NCBI RefSeq assembly: GCF_003390325.1
Contig: NZ_QUOK01000001.1
Span: 496,001-560,000 of the forward strand
Direction: 5' to 3'
From: Rhodohalobacter sp. SW132
GTDB taxonomy: Bacteria > Bacteroidota > Rhodothermia > Balneolales > Balneolaceae
Length of the DNA: 64,000 nt
A program made the translations under genes and the position numbers. Position 1 is the first letter of the stretch; every line of letters starts with the position of its first letter. The notes under the pieces are model-generated. The model saw nothing but the letters and a program-made list of their open reading frames with translations, made no database searches and was not told the origin of the DNA. Shown here piece after piece: positions 1-9,118 of the stretch.

Positions 1-643
1 CTACCATAATCCCGGTTTTTGTCCGCAACCCCTGGTCCTTACAGCGCTGCAGAAGCTCCAGAGAACGCTCATATTTCGCCTGAGGCCGCACGGATCGGTA
101 AAGGCGGGGAACGGTCTCGAGATTGTGACTCAAAACGTCAGGCGGAGTATCAATCACGATTTGTAGTGCGTCATCCCACGCACCTCTGAAATCGGGAATC
201 AGTGATTCTATGGTTACTCCCTCAATCATTTCGCGAAGCACTTTATGACACTCTGCAAATATCGGTGCACCGCCATCTTTTCTCTCATCGCGGTTTACAG
301 AGGTAAGCACCACATGTTTCAGTTTCATTTTTGATGCGGCATCAGCCACACGCCGCGGCTCATCCCAGTCGAGACCCTGCACCGGACGCCCGGTTTTAAT
401 GGCACAGAAAGCGCACGAACGGGTGCATATATCACCCAGAATCATAAACGTAGCCGTTCCGGCACCCCAGCATTCGCCCATATTCGGGCAGCGGGCCTCA
501 GAACAAACGGTATTCAGATTGTTCTTCCTGATGGTATCGGAAACTTCTTTAAACTTCTCTCCGGATGGAAGTTTTACACGGAGCCAGTCCGGACGTCTCT
601 GCCCGGGTGTGGAATCTTCTAATACGTTTAATTCTTTAATCAT
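1..643 (-). CDS. lipA: Lipoyl synthase, C-terminus cut by window edge
   Basis: Radical-SAM enzyme that inserts two sulfurs into protein-bound octanoyl groups, the last step of lipoate biosynthesis in the cytoplasm. The visible 214 codons start MIKELN at 643. They carry the auxiliary cluster motif C-x4-C-x5-C ([12 protein letters not shown]) and then the radical-SAM CxxxCxxC (CTRSCAFC), which together are diagnostic of LipA. Later segments ([28 protein letters not shown]) also match the family. The family is usually about 290-320 residues, so roughly a quarter to a third lies beyond base 1. It sits downstream of lipB in the same direction, so synthesis and transfer genes are probably co-transcribed. 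Confidence 0.96.
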   Translation of the reverse strand, partial: MIKELNVLEDSTPGQRRPDWLRVKLPSGEKFKEVSDTIRKNNLNTVCSEARCPNMGECWGAGTATFMILGDICTRSCAFCAIKTGRPVQGLDWDEPRRVADAASKMKLKHVVLTSVNRDERKDGGAPIFAECHKVLREMIEGVTIESLIPDFRGAWDDALQIVIDTPPDVLSHNLETVPRLYRSVRPQAKYERSLELLQRCKDQGLRTKTGIMV

Positions 644-753
644 TACGCTTCTTTTAAAATTTGATCAGAATGATATTCTTTCTACCTGAAGATAGTGTGA
701 ATTTTGGAAAGGTGTTACCCAACCGTGCCGACTGATTATCCGAGTTGAACATA

Positions 754-1497
754 TTACCCGCTTACAGCCACCGAACCTGATAGTTTCTGTTTGAGATCGG
801 AGAGTGTCTTTCCGGAAACGGCATGTGCACCAAATTGATTGGCAAAGTGAACTGCAATTCGCTCTTTTACTTCGGTTATATCCAACGACCGACCGGCTAA
901 CTCGGATAACCCGGAAACTTTCTTGTCTGATATGCCGCACGGTACGATGTGATCAAAGTAACTAAGATCCGTGGATACATTCAGAGCGAAACCATGCATG
1001 GTAACCCAGCGCGAGCAACGAATTCCCATTGCACAAATTTTTTGCTGACCTACCCACACTCCGGTCAAACCATCAATTCTTCCCGCTTTAATACCAAAAT
1101 CACTGCAGGTTTTTATGATAACCTCTTCCAGGTAGCGCAGATATTTGTGCACATCCGTAAAATGTCTGTCCAGGTCCAAAATCGGGTAGCCGACAATCTG
1201 TCCCGGTCCGTGATAGGTAATATCTCCGCCCCGGTCGTTTTCTATAAATTCTGCTTCAATCTCATTCAGTTCAGCGGCACTTTTCAATAGGTGGCCCGCA
1301 TCGCCGCTTTTCCCAAGCGTGTACACGTGGGGGTGTTCTACAAACAGAAGGGAATCGGAGACTGGTTTTCCCTCCTCAGGTGCAGCTCTGAACCGTAGTT
1401 TTTGATCGATCAGTTGCTTTTGCAGGCGGCGCTGCAGATCCCAGGCTTCACGATATGGTATTCTGCCGATATCGAATATTTCTACCGATTTACTCAT
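754..1497 (-). CDS. lipB: Lipoyl(octanoyl) transferase
   Basis: Transfers octanoyl from acyl carrier protein to the lipoyl domains of 2-oxoacid dehydrogenases and GcvH, giving LipA its substrate. Family signatures visible are HGPGQIVGYPIL, the lysine in GQQKICAMGIR followed by HGFALN, and the catalytic cysteine in VPCGISDKKVSGL. An open frame extends upstream to 1557, but the extra 20 residues (MSFDGQCAYGHY...) do not resemble LipB. I chose the ATG at 1497 (MSKSVEIFDIG), which gives 247 residues, close to the family's usual length. lipA follows after about 110 bp. Confidence 0.95.
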   Translation of the reverse strand: MSKSVEIFDIGRIPYREAWDLQRRLQKQLIDQKLRFRAAPEEGKPVSDSLLFVEHPHVYTLGKSGDAGHLLKSAAELNEIEAEFIENDRGGDITYHGPGQIVGYPILDLDRHFTDVHKYLRYLEEVIIKTCSDFGIKAGRIDGLTGVWVGQQKICAMGIRCSRWVTMHGFALNVSTDLSYFDHIVPCGISDKKVSGLSELAGRSLDITEVKERIAVHFANQFGAHAVSGKTLSDLKQKLSGSVAVSG

Positions 1498-1608
1498 GCC
1501 TGAAGATAAGGAAAAGGAAGCATAATGCCCATACGCACACTGCCCGTCAAAGCTCAACGGGCAGTGTTAAAGGTGAACGATCTTACCGGGCTGATTGCCA
1601 GGTATTTA

Positions 1609-2304
1609 TCAGCGAAGTGTAAAGGTAATCGGCATGGTATATTGAACCCGAACCGGTCGGCCGCGCTGCATCCCCGGCGTAAATTGCGCATTTCTTATAA
1701 CCCGAAGGGCTTCTTCATCACAACCTCCTCCGATTCCCCGAATGACCTGGGGGTTTTCTACTTCACCCTTCTCGTTGATGATAAACTGCACAATGACCCG
1801 CCCCTGAATGTTCGCACGAGCTGCAAGTTCGGGATAGCGGACTTCCTGCTGCAGTGCGGAAACACCGCCTTTCAGCTGCGGCATATCCTCGACGAAAACG
1901 AAGAAATCCTCTTCCGGTTCATCCGCATCTTCACGTTGTGGGGGCGGTGGTGGTGGTAGATGTCCGTCACTAAAGAGATTCAGCTCTGAATCGATCATGA
2001 TTTCCACATCATCAATAATCACATCGTTGGGCACTGCAACCGGAACCGGCGGCCGCGGTGGGGGTGGTACCCTCTCCTGCTGCCGGGTCTGTATAATCTC
2101 CTCCATCTCAATAATTTCCTGCTCGTGAAAAACAATATCCTGCTGGCCTGATGGCTTGATCGTAATTTTTGTGAGTCCAATCAAAATCGCTAACGAAAGT
2201 ATCAATCCAATTTGTAAAAAAATCGTGTAATACCTCCGGAGATCTACTTCCGGTCTTCTCTGATTAGTGAATCTGATTTCGTTATTTTTTGTTTCTTTTT
2301 TCAT
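1609..2304 (-). CDS. TonB-family energy transducer
   Basis: TonB-like periplasm-spanning protein of 231 residues that would pass proton-motive energy from an ExbBD complex to outer-membrane receptors. In order: a short charged cytoplasmic head, one membrane helix (about residues 25-45, YYTIFLQIGLILSLAILIGL), a proline-rich linker with two runs (VPPPPRPPVPV and LPPPPPP), and a C-terminal TonB domain with the classic YPELAARANIQGRVIVQF and later FTPGMQRGRPV. No exbB or exbD lies nearby. This two-domain form with a Y-P-x-x-A motif is common in Bacteroidota. The specific receptor partner cannot be told. Confidence 0.93.
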   Translation of the reverse strand: MKKETKNNEIRFTNQRRPEVDLRRYYTIFLQIGLILSLAILIGLTKITIKPSGQQDIVFHEQEIIEMEEIIQTRQQERVPPPPRPPVPVAVPNDVIIDDVEIMIDSELNLFSDGHLPPPPPPQREDADEPEEDFFVFVEDMPQLKGGVSALQQEVRYPELAARANIQGRVIVQFIINEKGEVENPQVIRGIGGGCDEEALRVIRNAQFTPGMQRGRPVRVQYTMPITFTLR

Positions 2305-2810
2305 AGTTAACCTCCCGTCACCGTCTCCTTTTATCTCGGTGTTTTCTTTATTAGAAAGCTATAATAAAATTATGAAGGAGATATGTTTTTTGGTGCAGGA
2401 TAGAATTGGAAAAGCGCTTTATCATCAGATAAAAAAAGTGCAGAATAGAATCTTGCAGCCGTTTTTTAATATGGCAATATACATTTTATAATATTAGCCA
2501 GTGCACTACAATCTAAAACGTTGAGTCTGCTAACGAGAATGGATGAAGTGTATTTCTGCCATATATTTATTCGCGCAAAGTTTCTCTGATTGTAGCAGAT
2601 AGTATTCTTTTTATTCAGGACTTATCAGCGAGAATCTGTAAAAAAAGAGGTGGATTGATTTTCCATTGTGAGAGCACAGCTTCTTTATTAAGGGGGATGA
2701 GTGGTTTGATTGCCCTCTCAATTTTATAGAATTTCAATGCAGCCGGACACAAAAAAGGCAGGTTTTCACCCGCCTTTTTTCACAATTCATCCGCTATGTA
2801 AATCGGTTGA
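2305..2810. other. Intergenic region, no gene recognised
   Basis: About 500 bp between the TonB gene and lpdA, both leftward. It is AT-rich. Short open frames cross it (for example one running rightward to 2491) but none resembles a known protein. A strong hairpin terminator lies at 2751-2780. The rest, including the TonB promoter, shows nothing I can name. Confidence 0.6.
2751..2780. terminator. Bidirectional intrinsic terminator after lpdA
   Basis: An A-tract, then GGCAGG, a short TTTTCA loop, CCCGCC and a T-tract (AAAAAAGGC ... GCCTTTTTT). Because both flanks are A/T tracts it can stop transcripts from either strand. It lies about 30 bp past the lpdA stop, so it most likely ends the lpdA message. 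Confidence 0.75.
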
Positions 2811-4232
2811 TTATTTCTTCTTCGGCTTTGAACCAAGATGTACTCCTTCGCCATACGCTTCAGCTACAGCTTCCATTACCGCTTCGCTCATCGTGGGGTG
2901 AGGATGCACTGCGCTAATGATTTCGTGCCCGGTGGTCTCGAGATCCCGCGCAACCACTGCTTCTGCGATCAGTTCTGTAACGTGTGAACCGATCATGTGG
3001 CAGCCAAGCCATTCGCCATACTTCTTATCAAAAACGACTTTCACAAAGCCTTCTTCATGGCCAAGGCCTGCAGCTTTACCGCTGGCTGAAAATGGAAATT
3101 TTCCAACCATAATATCGTATCCCTCGTCTTTTGCCTGTTGTTCAGTATATCCAACAGATGCGACTTGCGGCTCACAATAGGTACAACCAGGAATGTTATC
3201 ATACTTAATCGGGTGCGGGTTTTCACCAGCAAGCTGTTCAACAAGAACAGTCGCTTCATGTGATGCTTTGTGTGCCAGCCACGGCGCACCGATTACATCG
3301 CCAATTGCGTAAATATTATCTGCAGAAGTTTTGTAAGTGGATTTATCAACTTTAATAGCACCTTTCTCGTGCTCAACACCGGCTTCTTCCAGCCCGATAT
3401 CCTCCACATTTCCGGTAACTCCTACGGCTGAGAGAACAACATCCACTTCGATCTCTTCTTTGCCATTTTTAGTCTTAATCGTAACCTTCGCTCCTTTCCC
3501 TTTCTTCTCAACTTTCTCAACAGTGCTTTCGGTAAAGATATTCACACCTTTTTTCTTGTAAATCTTGCCCAGCTCTTTGCCAACATCCTGGTCTTCTACA
3601 GGTACAAGTGTTTTCTGCAGCTCTACAAGCGTTACTTCCGTGCCGATAGAGTTATAGAAATAGGCAAACTCAACTCCGATGGCACCGGCACCGATAACCA
3701 GTAATTTCTTCGGCTGTTTTTCGAGCTGCATCGCTTTTTCTGAATCGATGATCAGCTTACCGTCAATCTCCAGGTTTGGAAGCTGCCGCGGCCGGGCTCC
3801 GGTTGCGATAATAAAATGTTTTGCTTTTATCGTCTCATTCTCTTTTCCTTTATCATCCTGCACCGCAAGTTCTTTGGCTGATTTAAACACGCCGGTTCCT
3901 CTCAGAACTTCGATGTTGTTCGCCTTCATAAGAAACTGAACGCCTTTACTCATCTTGTCGGCAACTTTTCGGCTTCTTTTGATCATTCCATCAAAATTCA
4001 CTGAAAAATCTTTCACATCCACACCGTAGTCGGAGGCGTGGGTGATCGATTCAAAAACCTCAGCGGATCGCAGCAGTGCTTTGGTGGGAATACAGCCAAT
4101 ATTGAGGCAAACGCCGCCCAGTGATCGTTTCTCTACAACAGCGGTTTTAAATCCAAGCTGGGAGGCGCGTATTGCTGCTACATAGCCGCCGGGCCCGGTT
4201 CCAATTACACAAACGTCAAATTCTTTAGCCAT
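2811..4232 (-). CDS. lpdA: Dihydrolipoyl dehydrogenase (E3)
   Basis: FAD enzyme of 473 residues that reoxidises dihydrolipoyl groups of pyruvate/2-oxoglutarate dehydrogenase and the glycine cleavage system with NAD+. Seen in order: N-terminal FAD fold (VIGTGPGGYVAAIRA), redox-active disulfide GGVCLNIGCIPTKAL, NAD fold (VIGAGAIGVEFAYF), second FAD motif (NIYAIGDVIG), and the C-terminal His-Glu active-site motif HPHPTMSEAV. The length is normal. It lies near lipB/lipA, whose product it uses, although the TonB gene and a terminator lie between. The E1/E2 partners are not in the window. Confidence 0.97.
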   Translation of the reverse strand: MAKEFDVCVIGTGPGGYVAAIRASQLGFKTAVVEKRSLGGVCLNIGCIPTKALLRSAEVFESITHASDYGVDVKDFSVNFDGMIKRSRKVADKMSKGVQFLMKANNIEVLRGTGVFKSAKELAVQDDKGKENETIKAKHFIIATGARPRQLPNLEIDGKLIIDSEKAMQLEKQPKKLLVIGAGAIGVEFAYFYNSIGTEVTLVELQKTLVPVEDQDVGKELGKIYKKKGVNIFTESTVEKVEKKGKGAKVTIKTKNGKEEIEVDVVLSAVGVTGNVEDIGLEEAGVEHEKGAIKVDKSTYKTSADNIYAIGDVIGAPWLAHKASHEATVLVEQLAGENPHPIKYDNIPGCTYCEPQVASVGYTEQQAKDEGYDIMVGKFPFSASGKAAGLGHEEGFVKVVFDKKYGEWLGCHMIGSHVTELIAEAVVARDLETTGHEIISAVHPHPTMSEAVMEAVAEAYGEGVHLGSKPKKK

Positions 4233-4371
4233 CGGTTCGGTGATTTATAATAGTTGGTTTACGATTGGCAGACATTCGTTGCTGTTTGTCTGCGTGATTT
4301 TCTGATTTAGTCTTTCAAAATAAGAGATTTACATCAGATAAGTAAATCTGCAGGGTGATTAGAACAACCGT

Positions 4372-5280
4372 TTATTTGGCTCCCTTCTGCGGATGCTCGT
4401 CCCGCTTTTTTGAGTCCACCGGAAGGGCTACGGACGATCGTACATGAAGATCGCGCTGGGGAAATGGAATTTCGATATCCAGTTCATCAAACTTTTTCAC
4501 AATCGCCTGGTGAAGCTCGTTCCTTAAAATATACCGGTCTTTCACATTCGAGATCCAGGCCCGAAGCTGCATATCCCAGGAAGAATCTCCAAATTCAATC
4601 AGATGCACCTGGTGCGCGGGGATTTTCATCACCCGCGGATGTTCCTCAGCTACCTCATTCAGCGCTTTCAAAACAATTTCCAGATCAGACGAATATGATA
4701 CACCCACGTTGATATCGAGCCTGAAAGTAGGCTCGCCGTGGGAGTAGTTGATTACGTTATTCGATACAAACTCCGTATTCGGCACGATAATCGACACATT
4801 ATTGAGCGTGCGGATTTTTGTTGATCGAATGTTGATCTCCGTTACATCACCTTCAATTCCTGCAACATCCACACGATCTCCAACACTGATCGGCCGCTCA
4901 AACATCACAATCAAACCAGAAATAAAGTTTGCCGTGATATTTTGCAGGCCAAAACCGATACCCACAGACAGAAGCCCGAAAATAACGGCGAGGCCGGTCA
5001 GATCAATCCCAACGAACTGGAAAGAGATCAGCACACCAATGGTAACGATCAGGTATTGTGAAACCCTGGCCAGCGTATATTGAAGGCCCGGATCGATCTC
5101 AAACCGATCGAGCACTTTGCCGTGCAGTACTTTTCTGACGAATGCTCCCAGGAACAGAAAAAATATCAGAAATACCAGGAATATCACCATCGACATAATG
5201 GTGACCGGCGTTTCCTGCAGCTCAAATAGGCGCATATTCAGGAAATCCTGCAACGCCGTCAGAAATTCATTCAATTCCAT
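4372..5280 (-). CDS. Small-conductance mechanosensitive channel (MscS family)
   Basis: Membrane channel of 302 residues that would release solutes on hypo-osmotic shock. About three N-terminal membrane helices (near residues 28-48, 65-85 and 90-115) lead into the MscS pore segment and beta domain: GFGLQNITANFISGLIV, FERPISVGDRVDV, then IRTLNNVSIIVPN. The cytoplasmic vestibule region follows and ends in IEIPFPQRDLH, a typical MscS C-terminal motif. It lies just downstream of the glgP terminator, so it may have its own promoter or depend on read-through. Confidence 0.94.
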   Translation of the reverse strand: MELNEFLTALQDFLNMRLFELQETPVTIMSMVIFLVFLIFFLFLGAFVRKVLHGKVLDRFEIDPGLQYTLARVSQYLIVTIGVLISFQFVGIDLTGLAVIFGLLSVGIGFGLQNITANFISGLIVMFERPISVGDRVDVAGIEGDVTEINIRSTKIRTLNNVSIIVPNTEFVSNNVINYSHGEPTFRLDINVGVSYSSDLEIVLKALNEVAEEHPRVMKIPAHQVHLIEFGDSSWDMQLRAWISNVKDRYILRNELHQAIVKKFDELDIEIPFPQRDLHVRSSVALPVDSKKRDEHPQKGAK

Positions 5281-5291
5281 GGTCTGATATT

Positions 5292-5318
5292 AAAAAACTC
5301 CGGCCGTGATGACCGGAG
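5292..5318 (-). terminator. Intrinsic terminator downstream of glgP
   Basis: Read leftward: CTCCGG, a 9-nt loop, CCGGAG, then a run of six T. It is about 50 bp past the glgP stop and directly upstream of the mscS start, so it probably separates the two transcripts. Confidence 0.8.
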
Positions 5319-5366
5319 ATAATTCTGCTATTGTTCAGTGAAAAGTCACCGCACGTTTTGTGCCAA

Positions 5367-7826
5367 TTATCGATCAACTTTCACATCCCAGATCTCTTCA
5401 GCATAATCGCGGATGGTTCTGTCGGATGAAAATTTACCAACACGTGCCGTGTTAAGCAGTGCTTTGCGGTTCCACTCTTTCTGATCTTTAAAGAGTTCAT
5501 CCACTTCCCCCTGCTCCTTAACATACGCTTCGAAATCTGCCAGAACCAGGAAGTAATCCCCTTTTTCGAGCAGAGACTCAATGATCGGCTGGAAAAGTTC
5601 TTTATCGGAATTAAAGAATCCATCGCGAATCTGGTCAATCGCTTTCTTCAGTTCGGAGTTGGAGTTGTAATAATCCCACGGGTTATACCCTTCGCGGCGG
5701 AGAGTGTCTACATCATCCACGGTATTTCCGAAAATAAAGATGTTTTCATCGCCCACCTCTTCTTTAATTTCAACATTGGCGCCATCGAGTGTACCGATTG
5801 TGAGCGCTCCGTTGAGGGCAAATTTCATATTCCCGGTTCCGGATGCTTCCTTCCCGGCCGTTGAAATCTGCTCCGAAAGGTTTGCGGCAGGAATCATTTT
5901 CTCGGCCAGTGTTACGCTGTAGTTCTCCAGAAAGAGAAATTTGAGTTTATCGCCCACATCAGGATCGTTGTTGATCTTCTCTCCAACATCGTTCATAAGC
6001 TTGATAAACAACTTAGCGAGCGTATACCCGGGAGCAGCTTTTCCAGCCACCAAAATGGTCCGCGGAACGAAATCTCCATCGGAATTTTCCTTTATCCGGT
6101 TGTACTGTGTGATCGCATAGAGCGTAAGCATAAGCTGACGTTTGTATTCGTGAATCCGCTTAATCTGGATATCGAACATGGATTCCGTATTGATTTTCAC
6201 ATCCCGCTTATCTTCGATGTAATCGGCCATACGCTGCTTGTTGTTCTGTTTAATCTGAACAAACTTTTTCATGAACGATTTGTCATCTGCAAACTTCTCG
6301 ATTTTTTTAAGCTGATCGAGATCGGTTACCCAACCCTCGCCGATTTCACCAGTAATCAGATCGGCCAGTTCACGGTTACACTGCCGCAACCAGCGCCGGG
6401 GTGTAATTCCGTTCGTCTTGTTTGTAAACCGTTCCGGGTAGATATCGTGAAAATCCCGGAAGAGTGTTTTCTTAATCAGGTCACTGTGTAGGGCGGCCAC
6501 ACCGTTAATTTTGTGTGATCCGACGATTCCAAGTGATGCCATGTGCACCACAGGATCCTCGCCTTCGCCCACGATAGAGAGCCGGCTGATCTTGCCGCGG
6601 TCATCACCAATATCGGCACTTACTTTCTGCAAAAATCTTCGGTTGATCTCATAAATAATTTGAAGGTGACGCGGCAGGAGATTTCTCATCAGTGATACGG
6701 GCCATTTCTCAAGCGCTTCGGGCATGAGCGTGTGATTAGTGTACGCCATGGTTTTTACGGTGATATCCCACGCTTTATCCCAGTCGAGGCCCTCTTCATC
6801 AATCAGAATGCGCATCAATTCCGGGATTGCCAGGTTTGGATGGGTATCGTTACACTGAATGGCAACCTTTTCAGGAAGTTTCGTCCAGTCATCTTCCGTT
6901 TTTTTGAACCGGCGGAGGATATCATTCATAGAAGCGGAAACCAGGAAAAACTCCTGCTTCAGCCGGAGCTCCTGCCCCACAAACATTTTATCGTTCGGGT
7001 AGAGCACCCTCGAAATATTTTCATTCAGCTGTGTATCCCGGACAGCATCGATATACTGACCCTGGTTAAAGCTCTTCAGGTCGATTGATGAGGATGATTC
7101 CGCTTTCCAGAGGCGCAGGTTATTCACCACATTGTTTTTAAAGCCTGGAACGGGCGTATCGTAAGCCACAGCTTTCACGGGGTGCGTATTCTCAAGTTTG
7201 AATCGAACATTCCCGTTTTCGTTCTGATAAGCTACCGAATCGCCATAGAAAGGAACGGTATACTGAATTTTTGGGCGGACAACATCCCACGGATTTCCGT
7301 ATTGCAGCCAAAGGTCAGGCTTTTCAATCTGGAATCCATTCTCGATCGACTGATAAAAAATCCCGTAGTCGTATCGAATTCCGTAGCCGATAGCTGGAAT
7401 GCCGAGCGTTGCCATCGAATCCAGGAAACAGGCCGCCAGCCTTCCCAGGCCGCCATTTCCGAGACCCGCATCCCATTCAGCATTACGGACCTTATCATAA
7501 TCGAGGCCCATCTCTTCCATTGCCTCGGCAGCTTCATCCTGCATACCCAGGTTCACCAGCATGTTATCCAGAAGCCGGCCGATCAGGTACTCCATGGAAA
7601 GGTAATAAACCCTTTTTTTATCCTGTTTGTAGTAGCTCTGCTGAGTTTCAATCCATCGGTCGTGCAGACGGTCCATCACGCTGAGCACCACGCTCCGATA
7701 ATTATCCCATCCTGTCGTTGAAAATTCGTCTTTGGCCAGTGTGTACCTCAGATGCTGCTTGATATCTTCTCTGAAAGAATCCGCATCCATTCCGCTACGT
7801 ATGTTACTCTTCGTTTTTTTTGCCAT
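5367..7826 (-). CDS. glgP: Glycogen/alpha-glucan phosphorylase
   Basis: PLP-dependent glycosyltransferase family 35 enzyme of 819 residues that releases glucose-1-phosphate from glycogen or maltodextrin. Visible family signatures are YYLSMEYLIGRLL near the N-terminus, GLGNGGLGRLAACF, FTNKTNGITPRRWL, KRIHEYKRQL, and the PLP-lysine block EASGTGNMKFALNG in the C-terminal half. The length is typical of the E. coli GlgP/MalP type, and the long N-terminal region also points to that type rather than the short Thermotoga-like form. No glycogen synthase or branching enzyme is adjacent. A sugar transporter gene lies two genes upstream. Confidence 0.97.
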   Translation of the reverse strand: MAKKTKSNIRSGMDADSFREDIKQHLRYTLAKDEFSTTGWDNYRSVVLSVMDRLHDRWIETQQSYYKQDKKRVYYLSMEYLIGRLLDNMLVNLGMQDEAAEAMEEMGLDYDKVRNAEWDAGLGNGGLGRLAACFLDSMATLGIPAIGYGIRYDYGIFYQSIENGFQIEKPDLWLQYGNPWDVVRPKIQYTVPFYGDSVAYQNENGNVRFKLENTHPVKAVAYDTPVPGFKNNVVNNLRLWKAESSSSIDLKSFNQGQYIDAVRDTQLNENISRVLYPNDKMFVGQELRLKQEFFLVSASMNDILRRFKKTEDDWTKLPEKVAIQCNDTHPNLAIPELMRILIDEEGLDWDKAWDITVKTMAYTNHTLMPEALEKWPVSLMRNLLPRHLQIIYEINRRFLQKVSADIGDDRGKISRLSIVGEGEDPVVHMASLGIVGSHKINGVAALHSDLIKKTLFRDFHDIYPERFTNKTNGITPRRWLRQCNRELADLITGEIGEGWVTDLDQLKKIEKFADDKSFMKKFVQIKQNNKQRMADYIEDKRDVKINTESMFDIQIKRIHEYKRQLMLTLYAITQYNRIKENSDGDFVPRTILVAGKAAPGYTLAKLFIKLMNDVGEKINNDPDVGDKLKFLFLENYSVTLAEKMIPAANLSEQISTAGKEASGTGNMKFALNGALTIGTLDGANVEIKEEVGDENIFIFGNTVDDVDTLRREGYNPWDYYNSNSELKKAIDQIRDGFFNSDKELFQPIIESLLEKGDYFLVLADFEAYVKEQGEVDELFKDQKEWNRKALLNTARVGKFSSDRTIRDYAEEIWDVKVDR

Positions 7827-7900
7827 AATTTGAAAATCCTAAAACTATTCGGTTTGTGTGATGTATTCTTTTAAACTTTATCTGCCATCCAATTAATAAA

Positions 7901-7918
7901 CAGGCTTATACCGGCCTG
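7901..7918 (-). terminator. Possible weak terminator after ispE
   Basis: Read leftward: CAGGC, an 8-nt loop, GCCTG, then TTTATTAATT. The stem is only 5 bp and the T-tract is broken. Its position 12 bp past the ispE stop is right for a terminator. Weak evidence. Confidence 0.35.
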
Positions 7919-7929
7919 CAGGTTTTTGG

Positions 7930-8805
7930 CTACTCTTTAACATAAATTCCATAATCGGGCTGAAACTTAGGGCGGGTCAGTTTACTCGCCAAACCCAGTT
8001 CATGAAACGATTCATAGGCATTAATTGCAACAAAATCTTGGTCAAAAATGCCAAAAACTGTAGAACCGCTACCGCTCATGGCTGCATAATCTGCACCAAA
8101 ATCGAGCAGCTGATCTTTGATGTTCCCAACCATTTCGTGCTGCGGTATCACCGCCTGTTCCAGGTCGTTCTGCAGCAAGTACTGCCACTCTTCCAGCGGC
8201 TCTTCCAAAAGAACGCCTTTCAGCGAAAATCCGGGGTCGGGATTGGGAGCACAGTGCCGGTACGCTTCTGCCGTTGAACTTTCAAATCCGGGAAATACCG
8301 TTACGATCCAGGCGTCGGGCTGAATATCCGCAAAATCAATATCCTGACCAATCCCGCTGCCAATACCTGTTTTTCCGTATACAAAAAATGGAATGTCTGC
8401 GCCGAGATCTCTGCAAAGATCTACAATTTCATCATCCGATAATCCGGCATCTTCCATTTTATTGAGCATCCTGAAGGTCAGCGCCGCGTTACTGCTTCCG
8501 CCGCCCAATCCTGCCCCGGCGGGAATCTGCTTCGATACGGTAAAATGGTAGTTTCGCTTCAGTCCAACGTACGTATTAAAAGCGTTATAGGCCCGGGAAA
8601 TCAAGTTGGTACCGTCAGTTGGAATGTCCGATCCGGTTATTGTTAATTCGTATTCATCAGAAATACGAACTTCAAAGCGATCGCTCCATTCAATAAATGC
8701 AAACCCGGTTTCTATCCTGTGATATCCGGTCGGGAGTTTTTCAAGTACATGAAGACCCAGGTTTATTTTTCCGTACGAATCAGCAATCCAGCGTTTATTG
8801 CTCAT
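7930..8805 (-). CDS. ispE: 4-diphosphocytidyl-2-C-methyl-D-erythritol kinase
   Basis: GHMP kinase of 291 residues that phosphorylates CDP-methylerythritol in the MEP route to isoprenoids. Seen are the N-terminal KINLGLHVLEKLPTGYH, the GHMP ATP loop PAGAGLGGGSSNAA, LGADIPFFVYG, and the C-terminal AAMSGSGSTVFGIF. The order and length fit IspE well. It is 14 bp downstream of the SemiSWEET gene, so the two are probably on one message. No other MEP gene is visible. Confidence 0.97.
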   Translation of the reverse strand: MSNKRWIADSYGKINLGLHVLEKLPTGYHRIETGFAFIEWSDRFEVRISDEYELTITGSDIPTDGTNLISRAYNAFNTYVGLKRNYHFTVSKQIPAGAGLGGGSSNAALTFRMLNKMEDAGLSDDEIVDLCRDLGADIPFFVYGKTGIGSGIGQDIDFADIQPDAWIVTVFPGFESSTAEAYRHCAPNPDPGFSLKGVLLEEPLEEWQYLLQNDLEQAVIPQHEMVGNIKDQLLDFGADYAAMSGSGSTVFGIFDQDFVAINAYESFHELGLASKLTRPKFQPDYGIYVKE

Positions 8806-8819
8806 AGTTGCGTTCAGAC

Positions 8820-9077
8820 CTAATCTTTGAATGTCAGTTTAAAAAAGAGAATGCTCAGCGCCAGTACCAGGGTGACTACGTTGGTTAGAATAATCGGTAA
8901 ATCACCAATCATAATTCCATAGGTTAGCCACAACCCAACTCCCGTACAAAAAATCAGGTACATGCCGAGTGAGATATCTTTCGCAGATTTTGTTTTCCAT
9001 GTTTTCATCACCTGCGGAAGAAAGGCAACGGTGGTACAAAACCCAGCCATCAGCCCGATAATTGTAAATGTCTCCAT
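8820..9077 (-). CDS. SemiSWEET sugar transporter
   Basis: Membrane protein of 85 residues with three helices. It is one half of a SWEET/PQ-loop unit and would work as a dimer to move sugars passively across the inner membrane. The PQ-loop signature FLPQVMKTWKTKSAKDIS follows helix 1, helix 2 contains FCTGVGLWLTYG, and helix 3 carries the asparagine in LTNVVTLVLA, expected in the substrate site. The length is exactly that of known SemiSWEETs. It lies between the CCA enzyme gene and ispE; the link to glycogen phosphorylase two genes on is suggestive only. The sugar cannot be told from sequence. Confidence 0.93.
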   Translation of the reverse strand: METFTIIGLMAGFCTTVAFLPQVMKTWKTKSAKDISLGMYLIFCTGVGLWLTYGIMIGDLPIILTNVVTLVLALSILFFKLTFKD

Positions 9078-9118
9078 AAATTTTTCGGTTTTCTTTCAGT
9101 TAATTGTGTTGGATGAAC

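Noticed and set aside
1498-1557. 20-residue N-terminal extension of LipB
   Set aside because: Not similar to LipB N-termini; ATG 1497 gives the expected beginning and length.
2267-2491. 74-codon rightward frame upstream of the TonB gene
   Set aside because: It starts inside the TonB coding region on the other strand and encodes a low-complexity hydrophobic sequence with no family resemblance.
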